A stretch of 64,000 nt of DNA from Budvicia diplopodorum (GTDB lineage: Bacteria; Pseudomonadota; Gammaproteobacteria; Enterobacterales; Enterobacteriaceae): NCBI RefSeq assembly GCF_009800925.1, contig NZ_WOYF01000010.1:53063-117062 (forward strand). The letters run 5' to 3'. The notes under the pieces are model-generated. The model ran no database searches and was not told where the DNA came from. It worked only from the letters and a program-made list of their open reading frames with translations. How positions within the stretch are numbered: position 1 is the first letter of the stretch; each line of letters starts with the position of its first letter. The position numbers and the translations under genes were made by a program. Below are positions 19,911 through 29,234 of this stretch, piece by piece.

Positions 19911-21119
19911 ATGTCTACACTAAACGGTAAGAAAATTGTTCTGGGCATCAGCGGCGGAATTGCTGCATACAAATGCCCCGAAATTGTGCGCCGTCTGCGT
20001 GACAGAGGAGCGGAGGTTCGCGTCGTGATGACCAACGCAGCTAAAGCATTTATTACCCCATTAACGCTACAGGCCGTTTCCGGCCATCCGGTTTCAGACG
20101 ACTTATTAGATCCTGCTGCCGAAGCCTCTATGGGGCACATAGAGCTGGGGAAATGGGCTGATATAGTACTGCTGGCACCGGCCACGGCCGATTTATTAGC
20201 TCGCCTGGCGGCCGGAATGGCAAATGATTTACTGAGCACGATTTGTTTAGCTACCGCGGCTCCTATCGTCGCCGCTCCAGCGATGAATCAACAGATGTAT
20301 AAAGCAAAGCCAACCCAGCATAATATCCAAATTCTGGCCTCCCGGGGTGTACACTTATGGGGCCCGGACAGCGGAAACCAGGCCTGTGGTGATATCGGTC
20401 AAGGAAGAATGCTGGAACCGCTGGATATTGTCGCCCGCTGCGCGGACTTATTCTCCCATACTCAAGATCTTGCCGGAGTAAAAGTTCTCATCACGGCGGG
20501 TCCGACCCGAGAAGCGTTAGATCCGGTCCGGTTTATCAGCAACCACAGCTCCGGTAAGATGGGCTACGCCATTGCTAAAGCCGCAGCGGATCGGGGCGCT
20601 GTAGTCACGCTGGTCAGCGGCCCGGTTGAATTAGCCACTCCTGCTAACGTCAACAGAATAAATGTCACCAGCGCGCGGGAAATGCGGGAAACCGTAATGC
20701 AGTATGCCGCATCACAAAATATTTTTATTGCCTGTGCCGCCGTTGCGGACTACCGTGCAGAGCAAATCGCCGATGAAAAAATAAAAAAACAGGGCGACGA
20801 TTTACTGTTAAAAATGGTAAAAAACCCAGATATCGTTGCCGAGGTTGCGGCAATGAAGGCAGATAGACCCTTTGTCGTAGGATTTGCTGCCGAAACACAA
20901 AATGTGGAAGAATATGCACGGCTAAAACTAGACCGTAAGAATCTTGATCTCATTTGTGCTAATGATGTATCACTGTCGGGCCACGGCTTTAATAGTGATA
21001 CGAATGCCTTGCACCTATACTGGCCAAATGGTGAAATGAGTCTGCCTCTGAGCGACAAATCTTTGCTTGGTCAAAAACTGATGGACGTAATAGCCAACCG
21101 CTATGATAAAAAAAATTGA
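19911..21119 (+). CDS. coaBC: Bifunctional phosphopantothenoylcysteine decarboxylase/phosphopantothenate-cysteine ligase
   Basis: Makes 4'-phosphopantetheine from 4'-phosphopantothenate in CoA synthesis. The N-terminal flavoprotein half (CoaC) has [10 protein letters not shown] and the substrate motif PAMNQQMY with the active-site [10 protein letters not shown] segment. The C-terminal half (CoaB) has [26 protein letters not shown] and KKIKKQ-like Lys motifs. The frame is open 15 codons further upstream, but the ATG at 19911 gives the family start [12 protein letters not shown] and has AGGA at 19899-19902. Length is then 402 residues. Its 3' end overlaps dut by 17 bases. Confidence 0.96.
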   Translation: MSTLNGKKIVLGISGGIAAYKCPEIVRRLRDRGAEVRVVMTNAAKAFITPLTLQAVSGHPVSDDLLDPAAEASMGHIELGKWADIVLLAPATADLLARLAAGMANDLLSTICLATAAPIVAAPAMNQQMYKAKPTQHNIQILASRGVHLWGPDSGNQACGDIGQGRMLEPLDIVARCADLFSHTQDLAGVKVLITAGPTREALDPVRFISNHSSGKMGYAIAKAAADRGAVVTLVSGPVELATPANVNRINVTSAREMRETVMQYAASQNIFIACAAVADYRAEQIADEKIKKQGDDLLLKMVKNPDIVAEVAAMKADRPFVVGFAAETQNVEEYARLKLDRKNLDLICANDVSLSGHGFNSDTNALHLYWPNGEMSLPLSDKSLLGQKLMDVIANRYDKKN

Positions 21120-21561
21120 TGTAAAAATTATGGATTCCCGTATTGGCAGCGTATTTCCGTTGCCAACCTATGCTACCACCGGTTCTGCAGGCCTTGATTT
21201 ACGTGCCTGTCTGGATACAGCCGTGACGCTAAATCCGGGTGAAACTCAACTGTTGCCGACGGGTCTAGCTATTCATATCGCTGATGCTAATTTAGCTGCA
21301 GTGATCCTACCTCGTTCAGGCCTTGGTCATAAACACGGCGTCGTTCTGGGCAATTTAGTCGGCCTAATCGACTCTGATTATCAAGGGCAGCTAATGGTTT
21401 CAGTCTGGAACCGTGGCCAAACTCCGTTTGTGATTGAACCCGGCGAACGTATTGCTCAAATGGTCTTTGTTCCGGTAGTTCAGGCCGAGTTCAATATCGT
21501 AGACGATTTTGAAAGCACTGAGCGCGGTGAAGGTGGCTTCGGTCATTCGGGTCGCCAGTAA
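21103..21561 (+). CDS. dut: dUTP diphosphatase
   Basis: Hydrolyses dUTP to dUMP and pyrophosphate, keeping uracil out of DNA and feeding thymidylate synthesis. It is a trimeric all-beta enzyme of 152 residues. Motif 1 (GSAGLDLRA), motif 2 ([10 protein letters not shown]), motif 3 (GLIDSDYQG), motif 4 (GERIAQMV) and the C-terminal motif 5 ([10 protein letters not shown]) are all intact. It starts within the end of coaBC, so translation is coupled. Confidence 0.97.
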   Translation: MIKKIDVKIMDSRIGSVFPLPTYATTGSAGLDLRACLDTAVTLNPGETQLLPTGLAIHIADANLAAVILPRSGLGHKHGVVLGNLVGLIDSDYQGQLMVSVWNRGQTPFVIEPGERIAQMVFVPVVQAEFNIVDDFESTERGEGGFGHSGRQ

Positions 21562-21668
21562 CCTATTTCCGTTCTAAATTTAAAAGTAAAAAAACAGTGT
21601 GAATCAGCACTATCGCTGATTGTTTAGGAATGGGTGAAAGCCCGTTCCTTATTAGGATGTCATTGGGC

Positions 21669-22259
21669 ATGGTAGAAAAAGTAAAGAAAAATCGCAGGGA
21701 AGACATACTGCAGGCGCTTGCGCAAATGCTGGAGTCAAGTGACGGTAGTCAGCGGATCACTACGGCAAAGCTTGCTGCAAACGTTGGGGTTTCCGAAGCG
21801 GCGCTTTATCGCCATTTCCCCAGTAAGATGCGCATGTTTGACAGTCTGATCGAGTTTATTGAAGACAGCCTGAATAGCCGTATTAATCTGATACTGCAGG
21901 ATGAAAAAGATACGTTTAACCGCGTACGATTGATCATGCTTTTGGTTCTTGGATTTGCAGAAAAAAACCCGGGCTTAACCCGGATTATGACCGGCCATGC
22001 GTTAATGTTTGAGCAAGACCGCCTGCAAAGCAGAATAAATCAGCTTTTTGAACGTATAGAAACTCAGCTACGTCAGGTACTGCGGGAGCGTAAAATGCGC
22101 GAAGGTCAGGCATTTACCTATGATGAAGGGCTGATTGCCAGTCAGCTTCTGGCGTTCTGTGAAGGCATGATGTCACGCTTTGTCCGCTCTGAATTCCGTT
22201 ACCGGCCGACCGAAGAGTTTGAAGCCCGCTGGCCAATGTTGTCCTTACAGCTCCAATAA
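21669..22259 (+). CDS. slmA: Nucleoid occlusion factor SlmA
   Basis: TetR-type DNA-binding protein that blocks FtsZ ring assembly over the nucleoid. The N-terminal HTH is seen in [23 protein letters not shown] written in two parts ([23 protein letters not shown]). The rest is the helical FtsZ-binding and dimer domain, ending [14 protein letters not shown] chose the start at 21669 ([12 protein letters not shown], 196 residues) because it matches the family length of about 198. An in-frame ATG at 21657 is possible and the frame is open to 21630. It lies after dut, as in other enterobacteria. Confidence 0.95.
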   Translation: MVEKVKKNRREDILQALAQMLESSDGSQRITTAKLAANVGVSEAALYRHFPSKMRMFDSLIEFIEDSLNSRINLILQDEKDTFNRVRLIMLLVLGFAEKNPGLTRIMTGHALMFEQDRLQSRINQLFERIETQLRQVLRERKMREGQAFTYDEGLIASQLLAFCEGMMSRFVRSEFRYRPTEEFEARWPMLSLQLQ

Positions 22260-22281
22260 ATCTACACTAATTAGCTAAATA

Positions 22282-22317
22282 AAAAGGCCCCGGAGAATCA
22301 ACCCTCCGGGGCCTTTT
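22282..22317. terminator. Bidirectional terminator between slmA and fumarase gene
   Basis: A perfect 14-base stem (AAAAGGCCCCGGAG at 22282-22295 with CTCCGGGGCCTTTT at 22304-22317) closes an 8-base loop. Both strands end in a T-run, so it serves the converging slmA and fumarase transcripts. Confidence 0.93.
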
Positions 22318-22341
22318 ACTTAAATAACCTGCGGTTCTCGG

Positions 22342-23961
22342 TTATTTAAATTTTTGGAAGAAATCATTACCTTTATCATCGACCAGAATAAAGGCGGGGA
22401 AGTCTTCAACTTCAATTTTCCAGATAGCTTCCATATCCAGCTCAGGATAGGCGATACACTCTAGCTTCTTAATACTGTTCTGAGCCAGAATAGCCGCCGG
22501 GCCACCAATGCTGCCTAAATAGAAACCACCGTGTTTCTTACAGGCATCGGTCACCTGCTGGCTACGGTTACCCTTCGACAGCATAATTAAGCTACCGCCG
22601 TTAGATTGGAAGGCATCAACGTAAGAGTCCATGCGACCCGCGGTTGTCGGGCCTAATGAGCCGGAAGCATAGCCCTCTGGCTTTTTAGCCGGTCCGGCAT
22701 AATAGATCGGGTGATCTTTAATGTACTGAGGCAGGTCTTCACCTTTATCTAACATCGCCTGCAGTCTGGCATGGGCAATGTCCCGGCCGACAATAATCGT
22801 GCCCGTCAACAGTACGCGGGTAGATACCGGATACTTCGACAAATCGGCCAGAATCTCAGGCATCGGGCGATTCAGGTTAATATGTACCGCATCGCCTTCA
22901 CCAAGGTTGCGGTACTCCTGCGGAATGTATTTACCCGGATTATCTTCCAGCTTCTCGATCCAAATACCGTCTTTATTGATCTTAGCCTTAATATTACGGT
23001 CCGCAGAGCAAGAAACCCCCATACCAACCGGGCATGAAGCACCGTGGCGCGGCAGGCGAATAACCCGAATATCGTGAGCGAAGTATTTACCACCAAACTG
23101 GGCACCAATACCTAAGTTATGCGCCGCTTTTAACAGCTTAGCTTCCATATCCAGATCGCGGAAAGCCTGACCGCCTTCATTTCCCTTGGTAGGCAATGAA
23201 TCATAGTATTTAGCCGATGCCAGCTTAACCACCTTCAGGTTAGTTTCCGCCGACGTACCTCCAATAACGAACGCCACATGATACGGAGGGCAGGCAGCCG
23301 TTCCCAGACTCTTCATTTTCTCAATCAGATATTTTTCTAATTTTTCCGGCGTCAGCAGCGCTTTGGTTTCCTGATACAACGCCGTTTTGTTTGCCGAACC
23401 GCCGCCTTTAATCACGCACAGGAACTTATACTCGTCCCCTTCTGTGCTATATAGATCAATTTGTGCTGGCAGGTTACAGCAGGTATTCACTTCGTTATAC
23501 ATATCCAGCGCAGCGTTTTGGGAATAGCGCAGGTTGTCTTCAACAAAAGTGTTAAATACGCCTTTAGACAAGGCCTCTTCGTCATTACCACCGGTCCAGA
23601 CCTGCTGACCTTTTTTACCCATGATAATCGCGGTGCCGGTATCCTGACAGAAAGGCAGAATGCCTTTAGCGGCAATTTCTGCGTTACGTAAGAAAGTCAG
23701 AGCGACGTATTTATCATTTTCACTGGCCTGCGGGTCAGCCAAAATTTGAGCCACCTGAGCCTGATGAGCAGGGCGCAGTAAAAAGGAAGCATCGTGTAAA
23801 GCGTGCTGAGCAACTAACGTCAGCGCTTGGGGCTCAACCTTAAGAATTGGGTTTCCTTCAAATTCACCGACTGAAACATGGTCCTTAGTCAGTAAATAAT
23901 ATTCGGTGTCGTCTTTTCCTAACGGATAGGTGTCCTGATATTTAAACTCAATCGTTGACAT
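22342..23961 (-). CDS. fumB: Class I fumarate hydratase (FumA/FumB type)
   Basis: Interconverts fumarate and L-malate with an oxygen-sensitive [4Fe-4S] cluster. The 539-residue protein has the cluster cysteines in FCQDTGT (about residue 105), [10 protein letters not shown] (about 224) and [11 protein letters not shown] (about 318). The C-terminal domain has [11 protein letters not shown], typical of the beta part of the class I enzyme. FumA and FumB are hard to tell apart by sequence. The next gene upstream on the same strand is dcuB, the arrangement of the anaerobic E. coli fumB-dcuB pair, so I use fumB. A terminator-like hairpin separates the two genes. Confidence 0.88.
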   Translation of the reverse strand: MSTIEFKYQDTYPLGKDDTEYYLLTKDHVSVGEFEGNPILKVEPQALTLVAQHALHDASFLLRPAHQAQVAQILADPQASENDKYVALTFLRNAEIAAKGILPFCQDTGTAIIMGKKGQQVWTGGNDEEALSKGVFNTFVEDNLRYSQNAALDMYNEVNTCCNLPAQIDLYSTEGDEYKFLCVIKGGGSANKTALYQETKALLTPEKLEKYLIEKMKSLGTAACPPYHVAFVIGGTSAETNLKVVKLASAKYYDSLPTKGNEGGQAFRDLDMEAKLLKAAHNLGIGAQFGGKYFAHDIRVIRLPRHGASCPVGMGVSCSADRNIKAKINKDGIWIEKLEDNPGKYIPQEYRNLGEGDAVHINLNRPMPEILADLSKYPVSTRVLLTGTIIVGRDIAHARLQAMLDKGEDLPQYIKDHPIYYAGPAKKPEGYASGSLGPTTAGRMDSYVDAFQSNGGSLIMLSKGNRSQQVTDACKKHGGFYLGSIGGPAAILAQNSIKKLECIAYPELDMEAIWKIEVEDFPAFILVDDKGNDFFQKFK

Positions 23962-24187
23962 ATACTTCTAGCCTTTTATGTTTTTTTTAAAAGATTAACG
24001 CGACATTGATCGTTACTTCTAGTGTCAGAACGACGCCGACACCATAAGACAAGGCAACTACTTACACAATAATTTAGCATTCAGAAGGTAACAGCCGTTG
24101 CCATAATAGGCTGATTATACTGATTATTACTCTAACCCGGCCCTATTATGGTTCAAAGGACAGTTTGATTCCATGATCCGGCCCCTA

Positions 24188-24228
24188 CAATAACAAATGG
24201 CGTGCGCCAAAAACGCCGGAGCACGCCA
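24188..24228 (-). terminator. Terminator after dcuB
   Basis: Arms TGGCGTGC (24198-24205) and GCACGCCA (24221-24228) form a stem with a GC-rich interior. On the minus strand a T-rich stretch (TTTGTTATTG) follows. It lies 19 bases behind the dcuB stop and would reduce read-through into the fumarase gene. Confidence 0.65.
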
Positions 24229-24246
24229 CCCTACCTCTATAAAAAA

Positions 24247-25587
24247 CTATAAAAACCCGTACATGGCAGCAAATATCCAGCCGAAGACGCAAGATACGCT
24301 TACGCCAATCAGGCCCGGTAAAATAAAGCTGTGGTTAATAACAAAGCGACCAATTTTGGTGGTTCCTGAACGGTCAAACTGAATTGCCGCGAGGTCACTT
24401 GGATACGTTGGCAGAATATAATAACCGTAGCAGGCAGGTGCAGAAGCCACGATGTAGGCAGGATCGACACCAATCGCCAGCGCCACAGGAACAATCGCCG
24501 CCAGCGCAGCCGCCTGTGAGTTAACAAACTTAGAAACTATCAATAGAACAATCGCATAGGCCCACGGGTACTCTTTGACCGTTTCACCTAAAACCGCCTT
24601 GATATCGGTCATATGGGCACCGAACATGGTTTCGGCCATCCATGCGATACCATATACCGCCACGATAGCAATCATACCTGAACGGAATACTTCATTCTTA
24701 GAGATCGAAGCCGCATTGGTTTTAGTAATGATAATGATCAGTGCACCGGCTAACAGCATAAACATCTGAATGACCAGCACCATAGAAAGTGGCTTGCCGT
24801 CAAAAGTAGGACGAAGCCCCTCGAATGCCCCAAGAATAGCCACTACTGCAATTGAACCCAAGAAGATCCACATCGCTACCCAGTTTTTCATTGGCAGCTT
24901 TTTATCTAACAGCGTTGCTGTGTCGCCATAGACGTAATGTTTATTCTCTGGTACTGCAATGAATGCCTGAAAGTCTTGGTCTTTATCTAGGTCCTTACCT
25001 CTGAACCAGCTAAAGATACCAATGGCCAGAATACCCAACAGCGTTGAAGGAATCGTAATAGACAGCAGGTCTAAGAACTGAAGATGCTTGCCGTCAAATG
25101 TGAAGTTACCCAGCATCGCTACTAATGACACGACGGCAACCGACACCGGACTAGCAATTATCCCCATCTGGGAACCGATGGAACTTGCCGCCATTGGGCG
25201 CTCGGGCCGGATGTTATTTTTAATCGCAACGTCATAGATAATAGGAAGAATAGTGTAAACCACGTGACCGGTACCGCAAAGGATGGTCAGCGTACAGGTT
25301 ACAAAAGGAGCAACAATTGAGACGTATTTTGGATTTTTTCTCAATAATTTCTCTGCGATTTGCAGCATCACATCCAGACCTCCTGAGGCCTGCAAGGTGG
25401 CTGAGGCCGCCACTACCGCAATAATCACCAGCATAACGTCTACCGGTGGCTTACCCGGCTGAATATGGAAAACAAACACCAGAATAACCAAGCCAATACC
25501 GCCTAATAAACCCAGCGCTATTCCTCCTTTACGTGCTCCGTAAAACAGGCAAATCAATATAATGACCAGTTGTAAAGCAAATTCCAT
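24247..25587 (-). CDS. dcuB: Anaerobic C4-dicarboxylate antiporter DcuB
   Basis: Inner-membrane fumarate/succinate exchanger used in anaerobic fumarate respiration. The 446-residue protein is hydrophobic throughout with about 10-12 membrane segments. It is nearly collinear with E. coli DcuB, including [47 protein letters not shown] and the C-terminal [19 protein letters not shown] region. DcuA is less similar at these sites. The sensor-regulator pair dcuSR is not in the window. Possible CRP and FNR boxes lie upstream. Confidence 0.95.
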   Translation of the reverse strand: MEFALQLVIILICLFYGARKGGIALGLLGGIGLVILVFVFHIQPGKPPVDVMLVIIAVVAASATLQASGGLDVMLQIAEKLLRKNPKYVSIVAPFVTCTLTILCGTGHVVYTILPIIYDVAIKNNIRPERPMAASSIGSQMGIIASPVSVAVVSLVAMLGNFTFDGKHLQFLDLLSITIPSTLLGILAIGIFSWFRGKDLDKDQDFQAFIAVPENKHYVYGDTATLLDKKLPMKNWVAMWIFLGSIAVVAILGAFEGLRPTFDGKPLSMVLVIQMFMLLAGALIIIITKTNAASISKNEVFRSGMIAIVAVYGIAWMAETMFGAHMTDIKAVLGETVKEYPWAYAIVLLIVSKFVNSQAAALAAIVPVALAIGVDPAYIVASAPACYGYYILPTYPSDLAAIQFDRSGTTKIGRFVINHSFILPGLIGVSVSCVFGWIFAAMYGFL

Positions 25588-25673
25588 ATATACCCCCGCA
25601 AACTCCAGTAACTAATTAAATGAAAGAAGAAAATAATATTTTAAGACTTCATATTTTATTAATTTTATATATA

Positions 25674-25689
25674 AGTGACGTCTGTCACA
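25674..25689 (-). promoter_or_regulatory. CRP-like site upstream of dcuB
   Basis: AGTGA-CGTCTG-TCACA matches the TGTGA-N6-TCACA consensus at 9 of 10 positions, 87 bases upstream of the dcuB start. E. coli dcuB is known to be catabolite-activated, which fits. Confidence 0.6.
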
Positions 25690-25841
25690 GCACTCAACTG
25701 ACTTTTCATTTATGCGATATTAGCGTTATCCATCACCATTATGGCAATTAATCCCAGAGTATTTAATCAGTTAATTAAAACCCAACAATCTATCTCATAT
25801 TTAAAACACCATAACTATATAGAGTTAAATATAATGTTTTA

Positions 25842-25855
25842 TTGATACAGATAAA
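25842..25855 (-). promoter_or_regulatory. FNR-like site upstream of dcuB
   Basis: TTGAT-ACAG-ATAAA matches the TTGAT-N4-ATCAA consensus at 9 of 10 positions. E. coli dcuB is FNR-activated. The distance of about 255 bases from the start codon is long for direct activation, so this is tentative, and chance matches are likely in AT-rich DNA. Confidence 0.3.
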
Positions 25856-26202
25856 CTTTCTGTTATTAATTTTTAAAATACAAACCAGATATTGTTTTAG
25901 CAATAGACGTTAACTCATAAAGTTAAAGCGTTGTTAATAAAATGTATTCACTAACAAATTGAATATGACTAACCAATATAATAATTAACAATAAGAGATA
26001 TGAAAGACTACAATGAATAATAAACGTACTAACAATAATAGATTGATAAAATTAATTCTAAAAATAGAAGCCCAGCACACACGCTTGATAAGATAAAAAA
26101 TTAATGTTTAAGCGTTTGAATCTAATGAAACTCAACCGAATTCTTAGTGTTAAAAATAGCCAATAGGAAGAAAAAACTTACCGGCTATTTCCCGTAGCGG
26201 CC

Positions 26203-26334
26203 TTAAATCTTACAGCCTTCGCAGTCATCTTCGCCCAACAACGCGTCTGGAACTTCATTGATTTTTTGCTCGGCCTTCTTCTGGGCAACTTCCAGCTCAG
26301 CGTCAATGTCAAAATCGAAAATATCATCACTCAT
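26203..26334 (-). CDS. Small acidic protein with CEGC tail (unrecognised)
   Basis: Forty-three-codon frame starting MSDDIFDFDIDAELEVAQKK and ending DDCEGCKI. A strong ribosome-binding site, AGGGGAG, lies eight bases before the ATG. Codon use looks like that of a real gene, and the product is a plausible amphipathic acidic helix followed by a Cys-x-x-Cys near the C-terminus. It is too short for most gene callers. It lies between dcuB and the acetyltransferase gene on the same strand. I do not recognise the family. The two cysteines could bind metal or an iron-sulphur cluster or be redox-active, but that is a guess. Confidence 0.6.
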   Translation of the reverse strand: MSDDIFDFDIDAELEVAQKKAEQKINEVPDALLGEDDCEGCKI

Positions 26335-26479
26335 TATCCATACTCCCCTCTTCTCGAACCCAAATTATAGCGTACTATTTTACTACATTGCCCGGCTAGC
26401 CACTCACTAATGATGAACCAGCTGATATCACTGTGAATATTAGTCAGACATTTTCGACGCTATTCCCTCACCGCATCAC

Positions 26480-26977
26480 TTATAGCGCTATCACCATCTC
26501 ATGCCACGACATACCGCCGTGATCCGATGCTGACCGTTTCACATAGCTGAATCCGAACTTCTCATACAGCCCAACGTGGCGCTCTTTACACATCAGATGA
26601 ATGGTGGCTTTACCCAGCTTTTTCATACGCTCAATAAAGGCCACCATCAGTTGGCTAGAATAGCCTTTTCCCTGATAGTCAGGATGAACCACCACCGACA
26701 TAATCACCACGTTAGGTGCATCAGGGTCGTGCCCTACCAGCTCTTTAAACGCTTCGTCTGACATCACAACGTCATAAGCGCAGCCGCTGTTAATAAAACC
26801 GGCAATGCCGTCTTTGGTTTCCAAAACAATAAAACCATCGGGATACATCCGGCTTCGCTTGGTGATTTTCTCTTTCGTTGCCGCCTCATCACCTTCATAC
26901 GAAACGGTTTCTATCTCATAACATCTGTCTACGTCGTTTGCCGAAACCGTTCTGATATTGACTTGTTCCACAATCAC
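26480..26977 (-). CDS. GNAT family N-acetyltransferase
   Basis: Acetyl-CoA-dependent acyltransferase of 165 residues, cytosolic. Motif A of the GNAT fold is seen as VVVHPDYQGKGYSSQLM near residue 95, with the Q/R-x-x-G-x-G/A loop as QGKGYS. The N-terminal part (ETVSYEGDEAAT) and FINSGCAYD resemble arylalkylamine N-acetyltransferase-like members. YEKFGFSYV is the C-terminal motif B Tyr. The substrate is unknown and neighbours give no clear hint. Confidence 0.85.
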   Translation of the reverse strand: MIVEQVNIRTVSANDVDRCYEIETVSYEGDEAATKEKITKRSRMYPDGFIVLETKDGIAGFINSGCAYDVVMSDEAFKELVGHDPDAPNVVIMSVVVHPDYQGKGYSSQLMVAFIERMKKLGKATIHLMCKERHVGLYEKFGFSYVKRSASDHGGMSWHEMVIAL

Positions 26978-27350
26978 GATCCCTGAATATTTAAAAATGA
27001 ATGATTGGTTATATTATTGTCATCGACAGACACAAAAAAGACGCCTGTTTGATGAAAGCGCCTAAGACAATATAAAAATTATGACCAATATGTACAAGAG
27101 ATAATAAAAGAAAACCCCACGATACGCGTGGGGTTGGTTTAAACCATCAACCAAAGAGTAATACAACGTTTTAACCGGCTTACCTGTTGTCTTTCACTAA
27201 GGCACATTTCAATTCAAATCTTTTAATCCAAGCCTTTTCATCCAAATAGGGGGACCTGATGATTTATGGTGCTTGTACTCGCTATCCTGAAGATAATCTG
27301 CGGACATATCCCCCGCAGATGAGATCAACAAACCGTTGTTTAAACCGGCA
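26978..27350. other. Intergenic region between acetyltransferase and rhaT
   Basis: About 370 bases without a supported gene. It holds the rhaT terminator (27103-27135), presumably the acetyltransferase promoter, and an 8-base inverted repeat ATCTGCGG/CCGCAGAT (27296-27303 and 27313-27320) that could be a second, weaker 3' hairpin for rhaT because no T-run follows it. Confidence 0.6.
27103..27135 (-). terminator. Rho-independent terminator after rhaT
   Basis: Nine-base arms AACCCCACG (27113-27121) and CGTGGGGTT (27127-27135) with a 5-base loop. On the minus strand the stem is followed by a TTTTCTTTT-type run. It lies about 215 bases beyond the rhaT stop, with no gene between. Confidence 0.8.
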
Positions 27351-28385
27351 CTACGCTGCCATGCCCATACCAACAATGTTGGCCGCCATAATAATCACCA
27401 GACAGCCGAGGCACAGTATCCGCACCGGTTTACGCCCCACGCCAAGCCACTCTTTGAGCAATAGCCCAACGATACCGCCGCACAGCACGTAAAAGCTCAT
27501 ATGCAGCATCCAGCTCATATAACCGTACTGCTCAGGGACATTTGCGTGGCCCCACGCGTAGAAGAAAAACTGGAAATACCACATGGTGCCGCCCAGAATG
27601 GAAAACAGGGCATTGGTAATCAACAGCTTTTTAGCCACTGAAAAATCTGCTTTAACGGATAAGTCAGATTTGATCGCTAAACGAACAAAGCAGAAACCAA
27701 GGTTAACAATCGCCCCGCCCCCCATAATGACCACATAGCTAGGCAGCGCGACGTAAAGCGAACTGATACCCAACTGTTCAGCAGCCTGATGCATCGGTTT
27801 AGCCGCATCCATGGCAAACGACATACCGGCAGAGAAAATGCCGCACATCAGCGCCAAAATTAGGCCTTTCTTTAAATTAAACTCTTCCGCCTGAATACCT
27901 AACGCCCTTTCTTTAAGTAAACCGGCATAGCTAACAATACCAACCCCCACAACCGCCACGGCAACGCCAAGCAGCGTCATCTGGCCGCCGGAAGTGGTCA
28001 ACAGCAAATGGAATTTACCCTGCAGTACCGGCGTCATCAGGGTACCAATAATCAGCGTAACGCCGATGGCAATGCCGATACCCAACGACATCCCCAAATA
28101 GCGCATGGTCAGGCCGTAGTTAATATTACCTACCCCCCACATCGCGCCAAACAGAAATACCGGCATTAGCGTGGAAAAAGAGAACGACCCGTAATAGGCC
28201 CAGAAGTCAGGCAGTAACAGATAGCTCACCGCCCAGGGTAAAATTATCCATGAGAAAAAGCCGCCGAGAGACCACATCGTCTCCCACGACCAATGTTTAA
28301 CCCGCTTAAACGGCGCATAGAAACACGCTGCGCTAGTCGCACCAACAAAATGCCAGAAAATGCCAAGAAGAATAGAACCACTCAT
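27351..28385 (-). CDS. rhaT: L-rhamnose/proton symporter
   Basis: Inner-membrane sugar-proton symporter of 344 residues with about ten membrane segments. It is collinear with E. coli Rha[20 protein letters not shown] at the N-terminus, [28 protein letters not shown] and [17 protein letters not shown] near the C-terminus. In E. coli rhaT is separate from rhaBADM next to rhaR. Here it lies downstream of rhaM on the same strand, behind a 466-base gap with its own CRP-like site, so it is probably transcribed from its own promoter. Confidence 0.96.
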   Translation of the reverse strand: MSGSILLGIFWHFVGATSAACFYAPFKRVKHWSWETMWSLGGFFSWIILPWAVSYLLLPDFWAYYGSFSFSTLMPVFLFGAMWGVGNINYGLTMRYLGMSLGIGIAIGVTLIIGTLMTPVLQGKFHLLLTTSGGQMTLLGVAVAVVGVGIVSYAGLLKERALGIQAEEFNLKKGLILALMCGIFSAGMSFAMDAAKPMHQAAEQLGISSLYVALPSYVVIMGGGAIVNLGFCFVRLAIKSDLSVKADFSVAKKLLITNALFSILGGTMWYFQFFFYAWGHANVPEQYGYMSWMLHMSFYVLCGGIVGLLLKEWLGVGRKPVRILCLGCLVIIMAANIVGMGMAA

Positions 28386-28567
28386 ACCACTAACCCTTTA
28401 TTATTAACTATAATTAACATCAGGGGCCGCAATTTGGATTACGGCATTATGAGTTAATGAGGAACTCCCCATAACCACAGTGGCTACAGTGTAAAAATGA
28501 ATCAGCCCTCTCAGCCTTTATGTGATTGCCACTGTCGTGTAGCTGCTGGCAAAAATCAAAAGATCGG

Positions 28568-28583
28568 AGTGAGCCGAGTCACA
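28568..28583 (-). promoter_or_regulatory. CRP-like site upstream of rhaT
   Basis: AGTGA-GCCGAG-TCACA fits the CRP consensus at 9 of 10 positions and lies about 185 bases upstream of the rhaT start. E. coli rhaT needs CRP and RhaS, so an independent rhaT promoter here is reasonable. Confidence 0.55.
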
Positions 28584-28605
28584 AATCCGTGAATTAAAAC
28601 GATAA

Positions 28606-28818
28606 TTACCTAGAAAGGGGATGCAGAGCTGGGGGAAGGATTGGTGGATCCTTGGCTTTGGGCCTCTGGCTTCGGGTTTTTGACTTTGGGTCGTCTTCCC
28701 GTTGAAAAACGGGCTCCAGTCCGTGAACTTGAACTTGGTTGACCGATACGAATGCCGGAAAGAAAACGACCAAGACGACCAGAGGAATGATGACCCAAGA
28801 GAAGGCCATAAGACGCAA
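28606..28818 (-). CDS. Doubtful small membrane-protein frame
   Basis: Seventy-codon frame beginning at TTG (or ATG at 28809). A single strong hydrophobic segment (about residues 4-26) is followed by a basic, proline-rich tail. No ribosome-binding site is visible and part of the tail is encoded by a period-14 repeat, so this may be chance. It is listed because the hydrophobic segment is well formed and the gap between rhaM and rhaT is unusually large. Confidence 0.2.
   Translation of the reverse strand: MRLMAFSWVIIPLVVLVVFFPAFVSVNQVQVHGLEPVFQREDDPKSKTRSQRPKAKDPPILPPALHPLSR
28654..28690. repeat. Three-unit imperfect tandem repeat, period 14
   Basis: GGCTTTGGG (28654-28662), GGCTTCGGG (28668-28676) and GACTTTGGG (28682-28690) recur every 14 bases. 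It is a short low-complexity tract in the rhaM-rhaT gap with no known role. Confidence 0.6.
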
Positions 28819-28851
28819 GAATTAGCAACCAGCAACAATAAACTCAGCGCG

Positions 28852-29166
28852 CTAATCTAAATAAAATACCTCTCTCAACCCATCGCTCACCGGGCTACTA
28901 TCCGCGTTCGACGGCATCACGTCCGACATATACTTCCACCACCGTTGGCACACCTCAGTCTGAGCCACCGCGTTCCAGCGCTCCTCTGACTCAATTTCCA
29001 CATATCCAAACAGCAAATTCCGTTTTTCATCGATGAAAATACTATAATGATGAGCACCGTGGAGCTTCAACACCTGCTCCAGATCTGGCCATATAGGGCT
29101 ATGCCGCCGTTGATATTCAGCATGAGCATCCGAATTAACGCTCATCACAAACGCTTTACGAAACAT
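28852..29166 (-). CDS. rhaM: L-rhamnose mutarotase
   Basis: Interconverts alpha and beta anomers of L-rhamnose, supplying the form used by the isomerase. It is a small ferredoxin-like-fold protein of 104 residues with the family signatures [20 protein letters not shown] (with the catalytic His), HHYSIFIDE and the C-terminal [10 protein letters not shown] segment. It follows rhaD but is separated from it by a strong terminator at 29193-29221, so its expression probably depends on read-through or a separate start. Confidence 0.94.
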   Translation of the reverse strand: MFRKAFVMSVNSDAHAEYQRRHSPIWPDLEQVLKLHGAHHYSIFIDEKRNLLFGYVEIESEERWNAVAQTEVCQRWWKYMSDVMPSNADSSPVSDGLREVFYLD

Positions 29167-29192
29167 AGAAACGCCTCTCGTTACCTGAATAA

Positions 29193-29221
29193 ATAAAGAA
29201 AAACCGGTGGTCTCCCACCGG
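29193..29221 (-). terminator. Terminator between rhaD and rhaM
   Basis: CCGGTGG (29204-29210) and CCACCGG (29215-29221) form a perfect 7-base stem with a 4-base loop. On the minus strand this is followed by a T-rich run (TTTTTCTTT). It lies just behind the rhaD stop and before rhaM, so it should reduce rhaM transcription relative to rhaBAD. Confidence 0.82.
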
Positions 29222-29234
29222 CTATGTCACCAGC

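Larger units (their letters stand above)
25588..26202. other. AT-rich intergenic region upstream of dcuB
   Basis: About 615 bases of AT-rich DNA with no convincing gene. It must hold the dcuB promoter (minus strand) and contains a CRP-like and an FNR-like site listed separately. The part from about 25890 to 26160 is plain AT-rich sequence in which I see nothing more. Confidence 0.7.
28386..28851. other. rhaM-rhaT intergenic region
   Basis: About 466 bases. It holds a CRP-like box (28568-28583), a short period-14 repeat (28654-28690) and a doubtful small membrane-protein frame (28606-28818). The section 28386-28520 presumably contains the rhaT core promoter; no clear RhaS site was identified. 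Confidence 0.55.

Noticed and set aside
26041..26100. Further TTGAT-containing sequences as FNR sites
   Set aside because: The second half-sites match at three of five positions or fewer, which is expected by chance in this AT-rich stretch.
27296..27320. 8-base inverted repeat close to the rhaT stop as the main terminator
   Set aside because: No T-run follows on the minus strand; the hairpin at 27103-27135 is a much better terminator.
28610..28828. Alternative 72-codon minus-strand frame in the rhaM-rhaT gap
   Set aside because: Ser/Gly/Pro-rich product without domain features; it overlaps the slightly better frame at 28606-28818, and both may be noncoding.
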